This document shows, in pieces, positions 43,568 to 52,007 of a stretch of DNA of 64,000 bases. The position numbers and the translations under genes were made by a program. Under the pieces are notes generated by a model, which was not told the DNA's origin, searched no databases, and worked only from the letters and a program-made list of their open reading frames with translations. The DNA is from Roseivivax sp. GX 12232. Its GTDB lineage: Bacteria > Pseudomonadota > Alphaproteobacteria > Rhodobacterales > Rhodobacteraceae. The DNA is taken from positions 310,001 through 374,000 of the forward strand of contig NZ_JAJSEC010000002.1 in assembly GCF_021272185.1 (NCBI RefSeq), read 5' to 3'. Positions within the stretch are counted from its first letter, which is position 1. Each line of letters begins with the position of its first letter.

Positions 43568-43963
43568 TCACCCCTCGGCCTTCTCCTCGACCTCCTCGGC
43601 CACCGCCTCGGCGCGGGCGGCCAGCTCGGCCATGCTTTCCAGCACGCCCTCGGGCAGCACCGGCACCTCGACCTTCTGCGGGCTGGGCTGGGGCCGCTGC
43701 GCCTCCTGCTTGATCCGCGTCTCGAGCTCGGCCACCCGGGCCTCGGCCACCGCCAGCTTGTCCTCGAGACCCGCGGTCTTGTCGGCCAGCATCAGCCCGG
43801 CCATCAGCAGCATCCGCGTCTCGGGCAGCCGCCCGATCTGGCTGACCAGCGATTGCGCCTCCTGGTCGAGCATCTCGGCGGCGGTGATCAGGAACTGCTC
43901 CTCGCCGTCCTGGCAGGCGACGGCGAAAGAGCGGTTGCCGATGGAAATGTCGATCTCGGGCAT
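43568..43963 (-). CDS. zapA: cell division protein ZapA
   Basis: 131 residues. The N-terminal ZapA core 'EIDISIGNRSFAVACQDGEEQ' (split at 3-23) is followed by 'AAEMLDQEAQSLVSQIG' and a coiled coil (about 55-90). The C-terminal tail is Glu/Ala-rich. ZapA cross-links FtsZ filaments at the division ring. Its start overlaps the stop of the coiled-coil gene upstream. Confidence 0.88.
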   Translation of the reverse strand: MPEIDISIGNRSFAVACQDGEEQFLITAAEMLDQEAQSLVSQIGRLPETRMLLMAGLMLADKTAGLEDKLAVAEARVAELETRIKQEAQRPQPSPQKVEVPVLPEGVLESMAELAARAEAVAEEVEEKAEG

Positions 43964-44490
43964 CAGGAGACCTCCTCTTCGCTGGCGCGCGCCTCGGCCT
44001 CGGCCAGAAGCGGGGTGAGCGCGGAGAGGACCGCGCGGCTCTCGGCGCCCTCGGCGCTGCGCGCGGCGCGCAGGGCCTCGAGCTCGGCCAGCATGGCCTG
44101 GTTGATCAGATGCGGCTCGCCGAGGTTGTCCTGCAGCGCCTCGCGCATCTCGGCATTGGTGCGGGTCAGCATGTCGTTGGCGTGGCGCAGGCGCTGCAGC
44201 TCGGCGTCGAGATCGGCCAGCGCCTGGCGGGTGGTCTCGGCCTCGCCGCGCAGGCCCGAGACCTCGCCGTCCTGCTTGTCGCGGATGGCGCGCACCCGCG
44301 CCTCGAGCTGGGCATTGGCGGTGCGCTCGTCCTCGAGCGCGGCCTCGAGCCGGGCGATCTCGGCGCGGGCCGCGCCCGCCTCGGCGTCGTCCCCGGCCGC
44401 GGGCGCCTCATGGCCCAGCCCTTCGACCCCGCGCGAGATGCGGTCCAATGCGGCGGCGATGCGCCGCTCAAGCTCCGATAGATCGCTCAT
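43963..44490 (-). CDS. coiled-coil protein encoded with zapA
   Basis: 175 residues, almost entirely predicted coiled coil (about 5-145), rich in Ala, Glu, Leu and Arg. 'LRHANDMLTRTNAEMREAL' and 'EPHLINQAMLAELEALRAARS' (split) are the least repetitive parts. I do not recognise a named family. The 1-bp stop/start overlap with zapA suggests a division-related partner, perhaps playing a ZapB-like role. That is inference from context and shape only. Confidence 0.8.
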   Translation of the reverse strand: MSDLSELERRIAAALDRISRGVEGLGHEAPAAGDDAEAGAARAEIARLEAALEDERTANAQLEARVRAIRDKQDGEVSGLRGEAETTRQALADLDAELQRLRHANDMLTRTNAEMREALQDNLGEPHLINQAMLAELEALRAARSAEGAESRAVLSALTPLLAEAEARASEEEVS

Positions 44491-44691
44491 TCTGTCTGCC
44501 TCTTGCCCGGTCCGCCACGGGCCGCGGGCGGCCCGAATCGTGTCTTTGGCGTCGTGTCAGATGAATTTAACAAGTCAAAGGGGAAAGCGCCCCCCGTTTG
44601 ATGTCAAGGCCTTGGCGCCCGAGCTTGATCTTGCCGCAGGCGCTGATTAGACGCAGGTTGATCCCTTTTTGCTCAGACAGGACAGTGACCC

Positions 44692-46707
44692 GTGGACATC
44701 GACGCGCTCAAGGCGAAACACCCCGAACACTGGCAGCGGGCGGCGGCGATCCGCGCCCTGGCACTCGACGCCGTGGCGGGAGCGAACTCCGGGCATTCGG
44801 GCATGCCGATCGGCATGGCGGATGTTGCCACCGTGCTCTGGGGCCAGCACCTGAAATATGACGCCAGCGCCCCGAACTGGGCCGACCGCGACCGCTTCAT
44901 CCTTTCCGCCGGTCACGGCTCGATGCTGCTTTATGCGCTGCTCTACCTTGCCGGCGACAGCGAGATCACGCTCGACCAGCTGCGCAACTTCCGCCAGCTC
45001 GGCGCCCGGACCGCGGGCCACCCCGAGAACTTCCTGGCCAGCGCCATCGAGACCACCACCGGCCCGCTCGGCCAGGGCATCGCCATGTCCGTGGGCTTCG
45101 CCATCGCCGAGGAATCGCTGCGCGCGCGCTTCGGCAAGAAGCTGATCGACCACCACACCTATGTCATCGCCGGTGACGGCTGCCTGATGGAGGGCGTCAG
45201 CCAGGAGGCCATCGCGCTGGCCGGCCGGCAGGAGCTGGGCCACCTGGTCGTCTTCTGGGACAACAACGCCATCACCATCGACGGCGCGGTCTCGATCGCC
45301 GACAAGACCGACCAGCCGCAGCGCTTCGCCGCCTCCGGCTGGCACGTCCAGGAGATCGACGGCCACGACCCCGAGGCCATCGACGCCGCGATCCGCGCCG
45401 CCAAGGCCGACAAGCGGCCCTCGATGATCGCCTGCAAGACGCATATCGCGCTGGGCCATGCCGCGCAGGACACCGCCAAGGGCCATGGTGCGCTGACCGA
45501 TGCAGACCAGAACACCGCCGCCCGCGCGGTCTGGGGCTGGGAGGCCGCGCCCTTCGACATTCCCGCCGAGATCAAGAGCTGGTGGGAAGAGGCCGGCCGC
45601 CGCGGCGGTGCTGACCGCGAGGCCTGGGAGGCCCGCGCCGAGAAGCTCTCCGCCGCCAAGCGCCGCGAGTTCGACCGCACGCTCGCCGGCGAGGCGCCGA
45701 AGAAGCTCTCGGCCACTATCAAGGCGCTGAAGAAGCAGCTGGTCGAGACCCAGCCCAAGGTCGCCACGCGGAAATCCTCCGAGATGGTGCTCGAGGTGGT
45801 GAACCCGATCATGCCCGAGACGCTCGGCGGGTCGGCGGACCTGACCGGTTCGAACAACACCAAGACCGCCGATCTGGGCGTCTTCGACGTCGAGAGCCGC
45901 GAGGGCCGCTACGTCTACTACGGTATCCGCGAGCACGGCATGGCCGCGGCGATGAACGGCATGGCGCTACACGGCGGCGTGCGGCCCTACGGCGGGACCT
46001 TCTTCTGCTTCACCGATTACGCCCGCCCCGCGATGCGGCTCGCGGCGCTGCAGAAGGTGCCGACGGTCTTCGTGATGACCCATGACAGCATCGGTCTCGG
46101 CGAGGACGGCCCGACGCACCAGCCGGTCGAGCACCTGGCGATCTGCCGGGCCACGCCCAACACCCTGACCTTCCGGCCCGCCGACACGGTGGAGACCGCC
46201 GAGGCCTGGGAACTGGCGCTGACCCAGAGCGACCGCCCCTCGGTCATGGTGCTGTCGCGCCAGGGCCTGCCGGCGGTGCGCAAGGAGGTGAAGACCAAGA
46301 ACCTCGTCTCGCAGGGCGCCTATGTGCTGGCCGAGGCCGAGGGCAAGCGCCAGGCGATCCTGCTGGCGACCGGCTCGGAGGTCTCGGTGGCCATGGCCGC
46401 GCGCGAGGCGCTGCAGGCCGAGGGCATCGGCACCCGGGTGGTCTCCATGCCGTCCTGGGAGCTGTTTGCCGAGCAGGACGAGAGCTACCGCAAGCGCGTG
46501 CTGCCCGCGGGCCCGGTGCGGGTCGGCGTCGAGGCGGCGGTCGAGCTGGGCTGGGACCGCTGGCTGATCGGCGAGCGCGGCCGCGAGAAGAAGGCCGGCT
46601 TCGTGGGGATGTCCGGCTTCGGCGCCTCGGCGCCGGCGGGCGAGCTTTACGAGCACTTCGGCATCACCGCCGAGGCCGTGGTCGAGAAGGTGAAGTCGCT
46701 GCTGTAA
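44692..46707 (+). CDS. tkt: transketolase
   Basis: 671 residues from a GTG start ('[20 protein letters not shown]'). It interconverts pentose-phosphate and glycolytic sugars with thiamine diphosphate. '[18 protein letters not shown]' (about 24-41), the ThDP motif '[14 protein letters not shown]...WDNN' (about 161-189) and '[17 protein letters not shown]' in the pyrimidine domain are diagnostic, with '[24 protein letters not shown]' (split) binding substrate. Followed by a clear terminator. Confidence 0.96.
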   Translation: MDIDALKAKHPEHWQRAAAIRALALDAVAGANSGHSGMPIGMADVATVLWGQHLKYDASAPNWADRDRFILSAGHGSMLLYALLYLAGDSEITLDQLRNFRQLGARTAGHPENFLASAIETTTGPLGQGIAMSVGFAIAEESLRARFGKKLIDHHTYVIAGDGCLMEGVSQEAIALAGRQELGHLVVFWDNNAITIDGAVSIADKTDQPQRFAASGWHVQEIDGHDPEAIDAAIRAAKADKRPSMIACKTHIALGHAAQDTAKGHGALTDADQNTAARAVWGWEAAPFDIPAEIKSWWEEAGRRGGADREAWEARAEKLSAAKRREFDRTLAGEAPKKLSATIKALKKQLVETQPKVATRKSSEMVLEVVNPIMPETLGGSADLTGSNNTKTADLGVFDVESREGRYVYYGIREHGMAAAMNGMALHGGVRPYGGTFFCFTDYARPAMRLAALQKVPTVFVMTHDSIGLGEDGPTHQPVEHLAICRATPNTLTFRPADTVETAEAWELALTQSDRPSVMVLSRQGLPAVRKEVKTKNLVSQGAYVLAEAEGKRQAILLATGSEVSVAMAAREALQAEGIGTRVVSMPSWELFAEQDESYRKRVLPAGPVRVGVEAAVELGWDRWLIGERGREKKAGFVGMSGFGASAPAGELYEHFGITAEAVVEKVKSLL

Positions 46708-46733
46708 GGCTTGCGGGTTTGATTTGAGAGAAG

Positions 46734-46764
46734 GCGCTCCGCTGGTGACGCGGGGCGCTTTTTT
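46734..46764 (+). terminator. Rho-independent terminator of tkt
   Basis: GCGCTCCGC pairs with GCGGGGCGC (one G.T) around TGGTGAC, followed by TTTTTT. Confidence 0.85.
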
Positions 46765-47112
46765 GTTTGGGGGGGCGATACCCGATGGCGCGACCGGGTG
46801 GTGGCGCGCCCGGATGGAGCCGGGTCCGGGTTGCGCCCGGCCTGTGCGGGTTCCGGGAGGCGCCCAGCTTGTGCGGGTGTCGGTTTCTACGGGCCTGTGC
46901 GGATGTGGTTTTGCATGAGGGATTTTCCATGAAGGAAAGGACCGGCTCGGCTCCCTTGGGCCGGTTCTCATGTAAAGGCTCGGCAGATCCCGGGCCGCAA
47001 GGGCAAGCCCTCCCTGCCCAAGCCCACAATCCACCTCCCAAATCCACCTTTGCACCAGCGCCGCCCGTTCGACCCCGCGCCCTCCTTGCGCCCGAATAGC
47101 GCCGCAGGCGCC

Positions 47113-47249
47113 GGGCGCGCGCCGGACCGGCCCCTTGGGCCGGCGCTCTTGTGGGTGGCGTGCTTAGATCATCGCTAGCCCTGACCTTGTTGGGATAAAG
47201 TGCCTCGCTCAGAGCACAGCAGCGCCGGCCCCCGGTCCGGCGCGCGCCC
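47113..47249 (-). repeat. long-hairpin dispersed element, copy 2
   Basis: Reverse-complement orientation of copies 1 and 3, and exactly 137 bp. Read on the - strand it has the same left arm, the same core CACTTTATCCCAACAAGG, the same AAGGGG bulge in the right arm, and the tail hairpin GGCGCCTGCGGCGC with TATTCGGGCGCAAGG extending to 47084. The arms are identical to copy 1 except at the innermost bases. Confidence 0.85.
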
Positions 47250-47581
47250 TCTGCCCGCTGGGGTGGGTTTGGGGTGTGATGTTGCAGGGGCCTTAAGGGG
47301 GGCGTGGTGCGGTTTGCTGGGCTTGGCGGGCCCGTTGGTGGCGTGGTTCGTCGAGGTTCGAACGATTTGCGCAGAACTCCAAGCGTTCTTCGGGTGTCAC
47401 CAGTCCCTGCCCCAAGCTCGGCAAACCAGCCTGCCAACGCCCGCTGTCGTCCCCGCTGCCCCGCCTCTCTGCCTTTCTGCCCCACTCACCTCACCCAACC
47501 ACCTCCCCCCACGCCCCTGTGATGCAACTTTCCCCACCCCTGCGCGTAGCATCCCGAACAACCGTCCAAAGGGAGAGCTCC

Positions 47582-48790
47582 ATGACCCAGACCCCGCTCC
47601 GCGCGCTCGGCCTCTCGGCCCTCGCGCTGACCCTCGCCGCCCCGGCCTTCGGCCAGGGCTTCGAGCGCGGCCCGCGCAACACCGATTTCCCGCCCGCCCG
47701 AGAGGACCAGTTCCGCGCGCCGCTCGTGCAAAGCGAGGTCACGCTCGCCACCGAAACCCTCGCCGAGGGGCTCACCCATCCCTGGGGCATCGCGGTCCTG
47801 CCCGAGGGCGCGGGCTACCTGGTGAGCGAACGGCCCGGGGCGCTCCGCTTCGTCGATCCCGAGGGGGCGATCTCCGAGCCCATCGGCAACGTGCCCAAGG
47901 TCCGCGCCCAGGGCCAGGGCGGGCTTCTCGACGTGGCGCTCGCGCCCGATTTCGCCGAAAGCCGGCGGGTCTACCTGACCTATGCAAAACCCATCGGGCT
48001 GCGGAAGAACGCCACGGCGGCGGCCTATGGCAGGCTCTCCGACGACCTCTCGCGCCTCGAGGATGTGACCGAGTTCTTCGTGCAGGAGCCTTCCTCCTTC
48101 TCGCCCGCGCATTTCGGCAGCCGGGTGGTCTTCGACGGCGCGGGCCATGTCTTCGTCACCACCGGCGAGCATTCTACCGAGGAAGAGCGCGTCTTTGCCC
48201 AGGACCTCGACAAGACCTACGGAAAGATCGTGCGCTTCACCGAGGACGGTGCCGTGCCCGAGGACAATCCCTTCGTGGACGACCCCGAGGCGGTGCCCTC
48301 GATCTGGTCTTACGGCCACCGCAACGTGCAGGGCGCGCACGTCCGCGACGGCCAGCTCTGGACCATCGAACACGGGCCCCGGGGCGGCGACGAGCTGAAC
48401 CTGCCGGAACCCGGCAAGAACTACGGCTGGCCGGTGATCTCCTACGGCGAGACCTACGGCGGCAGCCCGATCGGCTCGGGCGAAGCCCAGGCCGAGGGCA
48501 TGGAGCAGCCGGTCTATTTCTGGGACCCGGTGATCGCGCCGGGCGACCTGACGATCTACGAAGGCGATCTCTTCCCCGAGTGGCAGGGCGACATGTTCAT
48601 CGGCTCGCTCAATCCCGGCGGCATCGTGCGGCTGGGGCTCGAGGGCGACCGGGTCGGCGAGGAAGAGCGGATGCTGATGCAGCTCGGCCGGGTGCGCGAC
48701 GTGACCGTGGATGCCGACGGCAGCCTGCTGGCGATCACCGATGCGGACAACGGGCGGATCGTGCGGATTACCCCGCAGGGCTCGAGCTGA
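47582..48790 (+). CDS. PQQ-dependent sugar (aldose) dehydrogenase, soluble GDH family
   Basis: 402 residues with a signal peptide (cleavage after APAFGQ, about residue 25). The six-bladed beta-propeller shows 'GLTHPWGIAVLPEGAGYLVSER' (split), 'VRAQGQGGLLDVALAPDFAES' (split), 'HFGSRVVFDGAGHVFVTTGE', 'YGHRNVQGAHV', 'EHGPRGGDELNLPEPGKNYGWP' (split) and 'DPVIAPGDLTIY'. The conserved His-Arg-Asn and Gly-Gly-Asp-Glu motifs line the PQQ/Ca site in YliI-like enzymes. A periplasmic oxidoreductase; the sugar substrate cannot be read. An AAGGGAG site precedes the ATG. Confidence 0.9.
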   Translation: MTQTPLRALGLSALALTLAAPAFGQGFERGPRNTDFPPAREDQFRAPLVQSEVTLATETLAEGLTHPWGIAVLPEGAGYLVSERPGALRFVDPEGAISEPIGNVPKVRAQGQGGLLDVALAPDFAESRRVYLTYAKPIGLRKNATAAAYGRLSDDLSRLEDVTEFFVQEPSSFSPAHFGSRVVFDGAGHVFVTTGEHSTEEERVFAQDLDKTYGKIVRFTEDGAVPEDNPFVDDPEAVPSIWSYGHRNVQGAHVRDGQLWTIEHGPRGGDELNLPEPGKNYGWPVISYGETYGGSPIGSGEAQAEGMEQPVYFWDPVIAPGDLTIYEGDLFPEWQGDMFIGSLNPGGIVRLGLEGDRVGEEERMLMQLGRVRDVTVDADGSLLAITDADNGRIVRITPQGSS

Positions 48791-48825
48791 AGCGCGGGGG
48801 CGCCCTAAAGCCCGAAAGAACCGCG

Positions 48826-48857
48826 AAAGGCCGCCTGCCCGCTCAGGCGGCCTTTTT
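48826..48857 (+). terminator. Rho-independent terminator overlapping the 3' end of the opposing gene
   Basis: GGCCGCCTG (48829-48837) pairs with CAGGCGGCC (48844-48852), followed by TTTTT. The right half lies inside the last codons and stop of the leftward membrane-protein gene, encoding its KKKAA tail, so one sequence serves as coding end and terminator. Confidence 0.8.
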
Positions 48858-49820
48858 CTTGGCCCCGAAGGTCGCCCGCCAGAGCGGCGTGATGAAGCGC
48901 TGCCCCACCGGGATCAGCGCCAGACCAAGCGCCAGGCCCAAAACGCCGTCGATCCCCGCCGTGACGATCCATTCCACCGCGCCGTGCAGCCCCTCGGGCG
49001 TCACGCCCGCCACGGCGACCGCCACCGCGTGGATCACCTCTTCCGGCCCGTGCCAGCCCATCTGGCCCAGCCCGTGCACGATGATCGAGCCGCCGACCCA
49101 GAGCATCGCGCCGGTGCCGATCACCGCCAGGGCCTTCATCAGGAACGGCATGAACTTCACGATGCCGCGCCCGAGCCCCCGGCCAAGCCCGGTCCGCGCG
49201 GTCTGGGTCATCCAGAGCCCGATGTCGTCCATCTTCACGATCAGCGCCACCGAGCCATAGACCGCGAGCGTGATCATCACCGCCACGGTTGCCAGCGTCG
49301 CGGCCTCCATCCAGAAGGTGCTGGCCGGAATCGCCGCCAGCGCGATGGTCATGATCTCGGCGGAAAGGATGAAATCGGTCTTGATCGCGCCTTCGACCTT
49401 TTCCTCTTCGAGGTGCTGGGGGTCGTCGATGACCTTGGTGCGGCCGGCCTCTTCCTGGACGTCATGATGCCCCAGCGCATGGGCGATCTTCTCGGCGCCC
49501 TCGAAACAGAGGTAGCCCCCGCCCAGCATCAGGAGCGGCGCGATGGCCCAGGGCGCGAAGGCCGACAGCAAGAGCCCCGCCGGCAACAGGAACACCAGCT
49601 TGTTGAACAAAGAGCCCCGCGCGATCTTCCAGATGATCGGCAGCTCGCGGGCGGGCTCGAAGCCCTGCACGTATTTCGGGGTCACCGCCGCGTCGTCGAT
49701 CACCGCCCCCGCGGCCTTGGAGCCGGCCTTGGCCGCCTGCCCCGCGATGTCGTCGACCGAGGCCGCCGCCACCTTGGCGATGCCCGCCACGTCGTCGAGA
49801 AGCGCCAGAAGACCGCTCAT
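48843..49820 (-). CDS. DUF808 / YedI-like inner membrane protein
   Basis: 325 residues with about eight hydrophobic segments. It starts 'MSGLLALLDDVAGIAKVAAASVDDIA' (split), followed by 'VDDAAVTPKYVQGF'-like sequence (here 'IDDAAVTPKYVQGFEPARELPI', split), 'GGGYLCFEGAEKI' and 'IKTDFILSAEIMTIAL'. This pattern is typical of DUF808 proteins of unknown function. Normal length. Convergent with the sugar dehydrogenase. Confidence 0.88.
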   Translation of the reverse strand: MSGLLALLDDVAGIAKVAAASVDDIAGQAAKAGSKAAGAVIDDAAVTPKYVQGFEPARELPIIWKIARGSLFNKLVFLLPAGLLLSAFAPWAIAPLLMLGGGYLCFEGAEKIAHALGHHDVQEEAGRTKVIDDPQHLEEEKVEGAIKTDFILSAEIMTIALAAIPASTFWMEAATLATVAVMITLAVYGSVALIVKMDDIGLWMTQTARTGLGRGLGRGIVKFMPFLMKALAVIGTGAMLWVGGSIIVHGLGQMGWHGPEEVIHAVAVAVAGVTPEGLHGAVEWIVTAGIDGVLGLALGLALIPVGQRFITPLWRATFGAKKKAA

Positions 49821-49866
49821 GTCTCACCTCTGCCTGAACCGAGCGCCAAGGTAAGCCCGCGTGCCC

Positions 49867-50241
49867 TCAACGCAAGGGCGCAAGCGCGAAACGGCCGGGA
49901 CCATGGGCGGAAAGCACCAGGCAGCCGCCGGCCACGGCCCAGTTCTTCACGAAGATCGACATCTGCCAGGGGTCCTCGGGCAGGAAGTGGAAGTAGCTGG
50001 TGACCATGCAATAGGCCGCGAGCGCCGCCGCCACGGGCCGGGTCCAGAGCCCCAGGATCAGCGCCAGCGCCGCCGCCCCGTTGAAGAGCGTCGCGGGCCA
50101 GATCAGCAATTCGGGCCAGCCGCGATCGGTCAGCAGCGCCATGGCGGGCCCCGGATCGGCCAGTTTCTGCACGGTGCCCGCGGCGAAGAGCGCCGCGATC
50201 AGCAGCCGCCCGACAAGCGCGGCAAGATCGGAAAGGATCAT
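49867..50241 (-). CDS. DoxX family membrane protein
   Basis: 124 residues with four transmembrane segments. 'LVGRLLIAALFAAGTVQKLADP', 'LLIWPATLFNGAAALALILGL' (split), 'FHFLPEDPWQMSIFVKNWAVAGGCLVL' (split) match the DoxX/SURF4-like fold. The role is unclear; relatives act in thiosulfate or quinone redox or in membrane stress. The ATG at 50241 is chosen to match the family N-terminus; an ATG at 50259 is also open. Its upstream region is shared with the LacI-type sites of the divergent gap1 gene. Confidence 0.8.
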   Translation of the reverse strand: MILSDLAALVGRLLIAALFAAGTVQKLADPGPAMALLTDRGWPELLIWPATLFNGAAALALILGLWTRPVAAALAAYCMVTSYFHFLPEDPWQMSIFVKNWAVAGGCLVLSAHGPGRFALAPLR

Positions 50242-50262
50242 CTGGAGCCCCCGGCCCATTGT

Positions 50263-50327
50263 GTTAGCGCGACCATGCCAGAAGGGTTAGCGCAACCATG
50301 GGTCCGCGACCAGATGTTAACGCCAAC
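50263..50327. promoter_or_regulatory. three LacI-type operator-like sites upstream of the first gap gene
   Basis: GTTAGCGCGACC (50263-50274), GTTAGCGCAACC (50286-50297) and GTTAACGCCAAC (50316-50327) are variants of the palindrome GTTAGCGCTAAC with a central CG, typical of LacI-family operators. They lie between doxX (leftward) and gap (rightward). Related sites occur before the second gap gene (51950) and the DUF1127-like gene (53812). Confidence 0.65.
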
Positions 50328-50331
50328 ATAT

Positions 50332-50349
50332 TGGAAAAACACGGTTTTC
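50332..50349. promoter_or_regulatory. inverted repeat upstream of the first gap gene
   Basis: GGAAAA-ACACGG-TTTTCC is a perfect 6+6 inverted repeat directly right of the third operator-like site. A second palindrome, CGTATACG, lies at 50377-50384. Either could bind a regulator; neither is followed by a T-tract, so termination is unlikely. Confidence 0.35.
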
Positions 50350-50415
50350 CGGATTGCGGCGCCCCCGCTCCCCTCCGTATACGAAGGTTCACAAACGCTG
50401 TGACGGAGGCATTTC

Positions 50416-51420
50416 ATGACGGTGACGGTCGGGATCAACGGGTTCGGACGGATCGGGCGGTCGACGCTCGCCCATATCGCGGAAAGCGCGCGCAACGATG
50501 TGCAGGTGGTCAAGATCAACGCCACCGGCCCGATCGAGACCTCGGCGCATCTTCTGCGCTACGACAGCGTGCACGGCCGCTACCCCGGCGAGGTCCGGGT
50601 CTCGGGGGACACCATGGACCTCGGGCGCGGGCCGATGAAGATGTTCTCGACCTATGACCCCGAGGAGCTTGACTGGGAGGGCTGCGACGTCGTCCTGGAG
50701 TGCACCGGCAAATACAACGACGGGCTGAAGGCGCAGGTCCACAAGGCGCGCGGCGCCAAGTCGGTGCTGATCTCGGCGCCCGCCAAGAACGTCGAGCGCA
50801 CCGTGGTCTACGGGGTGAACCACCGCGACCTGGCCGAAGGCGAGACGCTGATCTCGAACGGCTCCTGCACGACGAATTGCCTCGCGCCCCTCGCCAAGGT
50901 GCTGGACGAGGCCATCGGCATCGAGTCGGGCATCATGACCACAATCCATTCCTACACCGGCGACCAGCCGACGCTCGACCGGCGGCACGACGACCTTTAC
51001 CGCGCCCGCGCGGCGGCCATGGCGATGATCCCGACCTCGACCGGCGCGGCCAAGGCCCTGGGCGAGGTGTTGCCGAACCTGCGCGGCAAGCTCGACGGCT
51101 CGGCGATCCGGGTGCCGACGCCCAATGTCTCGGCGGTGGACCTGACCTTCGTGGCGGGCCGCGACGTGACGGTCGCGGATGTGAACGAGGTGGTCTCCGA
51201 GGCCGCCGCGGGCCGCATGGGCTCGGTCCTGGCCTATGACCCCGAGCCCAAGGTCTCGGTGGATTTCAACCACACCACGCAAAGCTCGATCTTCGCGCCG
51301 GACCAGACCAAGGTGACCGGCAAGCGGCTGGTGCGGGTGCTGGCCTGGTATGACAACGAATGGGGCTTCTCGGCGCGCATGGCCGATGTGGCCGCCGCCA
51401 TGGGGCGGATGCTGCACTGA
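50416..51420 (+). CDS. glyceraldehyde-3-phosphate dehydrogenase, probable NADP-preferring (GapB-like) form
   Basis: 334 residues. The Rossmann start is [10 protein letters not shown] (6-15), catalytic Cys151 is in 'SNGSCTTNCLAP', and His178 is in '[11 protein letters not shown]'. The residue that in NAD-specific enzymes is Asp (binding the adenosine ribose) is Ala36 here ('KINATGPIETSAHL'), resembling the NADP-using Bacillus GapB type. The loop after 'TGDQPTLD' reads RRH and lacks the Leu-Pro pair of NAD enzymes. This suggests a gluconeogenic role. GGAGG precedes the ATG. The cofactor call is inference from motif comparison. Confidence 0.9.
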   Translation: MTVTVGINGFGRIGRSTLAHIAESARNDVQVVKINATGPIETSAHLLRYDSVHGRYPGEVRVSGDTMDLGRGPMKMFSTYDPEELDWEGCDVVLECTGKYNDGLKAQVHKARGAKSVLISAPAKNVERTVVYGVNHRDLAEGETLISNGSCTTNCLAPLAKVLDEAIGIESGIMTTIHSYTGDQPTLDRRHDDLYRARAAAMAMIPTSTGAAKALGEVLPNLRGKLDGSAIRVPTPNVSAVDLTFVAGRDVTVADVNEVVSEAAAGRMGSVLAYDPEPKVSVDFNHTTQSSIFAPDQTKVTGKRLVRVLAWYDNEWGFSARMADVAAAMGRMLH

Positions 51421-51741
51421 GGGGTGGCGCTGGCCGGGAGCTTGGCGGAGCCTTTCTGCGCGCGCTGAGGCGTCCTGCAGGCAGAGAGTAGAAACGCCCG
51501 GATCGTGCGGTCCGGGCATTTTTTTCTGTCTAAGCAGCGATCGTTGCCGCGGAGCGGCATCCGGCGGCCTTTTGGCCCCTGGGCCCCTGCCCCGCGCCCA
51601 CCGAGGATCGGAAAGCCACAGCCCCGCCCCGCCATGACCTCCGCGACGCGGCGCGGGCGTGATCCCCGCCCCGCAGCCTGCTAGGCTGGGCCCGCCCGAT
51701 GCCGCGCGCCCGCCGCGCATTCACCCCCAGGAGCGCACACC
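51421..51741. other. 321-bp spacer between the first gap gene and the small membrane peptide
   Basis: Contains the gap terminator at 51496-51525. The rest is G/C-rich with no recognised gene, and AGGAG at 51729-51733 belongs to the next small gene. Confidence 0.6.
51496..51525 (+). terminator. Rho-independent terminator of the first gap gene
   Basis: GCCCGGA pairs with TCCGGGC around TCGTGCGG, followed by ATTTTTTT. Confidence 0.85.
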
Positions 51742-51885
51742 ATGACCAATTCTGTCGCGCTGTCCCTCGGCCTCCTGATCCTGGGCGCCGTGGTCCTGGA
51801 CCTCGCGCTCTTCGGCCCTGAGCACCTGGTCTTCCTCGGGCAGAAGTTCTTCGAACTCCTGGAATGGCTGGCCTTCTGGCGCTGA
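51742..51885 (+). CDS. 47-residue single-pass membrane peptide between the two gap genes
   Basis: It starts MTNSVALSLGLLILGAVV, has one hydrophobic helix (about 5-24), then a short loop with GPEHLVFL, and an amphipathic end rich in Phe/Leu/Trp (LGQKFFELLEWLAFWR). AGGAG lies 8 nt before the ATG. Codon usage matches the neighbouring genes (high third-position G/C), supporting that it is real. I have an impression that similar small proteins accompany gap genes in other Rhodobacterales, but cannot check it. The function is unknown. Confidence 0.75.
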   Translation: MTNSVALSLGLLILGAVVLDLALFGPEHLVFLGQKFFELLEWLAFWR

Positions 51886-51924
51886 TCTCTCTTCGCTCTT
51901 GACCCGACCGCGGGCTCCGTCACC

Positions 51925-51961
51925 TTGACAGGCGCGGGCCGCTTTGCTTGTTAGCGGTAAC
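51925..51961 (+). promoter_or_regulatory. promoter and LacI-type operator of the second gap gene
   Basis: A perfect -35 TTGACA (51925-51930) is followed at 17 bp by the region TTGTTA. GTTAGCGGTAAC (51950-51961), a near-perfect palindrome with a central CG, covers the -10 and start region, so binding there would repress. Same motif family as at 50263-50327 and 53812. Confidence 0.65.
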
Positions 51962-52007
51962 GAATTGGATCCAGACCACTCCGCCCCAGGCGCAAAGGAG
52001 AACCTCC

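Larger units (their letters stand above)
46708..47581. other. 874-bp intergenic spacer between tkt and the sugar dehydrogenase
   Basis: Holds the tkt terminator (46734-46764) and three imperfect repeats of CTGTGCGGGT (about 46838, 46867 and 46893). A degenerate single arm of the long-hairpin element lies at about 46938-46972. The full copy 2 is at 47113-47249, between C/A-rich (46990-47080) and G/T-rich (47250-47345) stretches. Small open frames here have poor codon use and no known domain. Confidence 0.6.
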
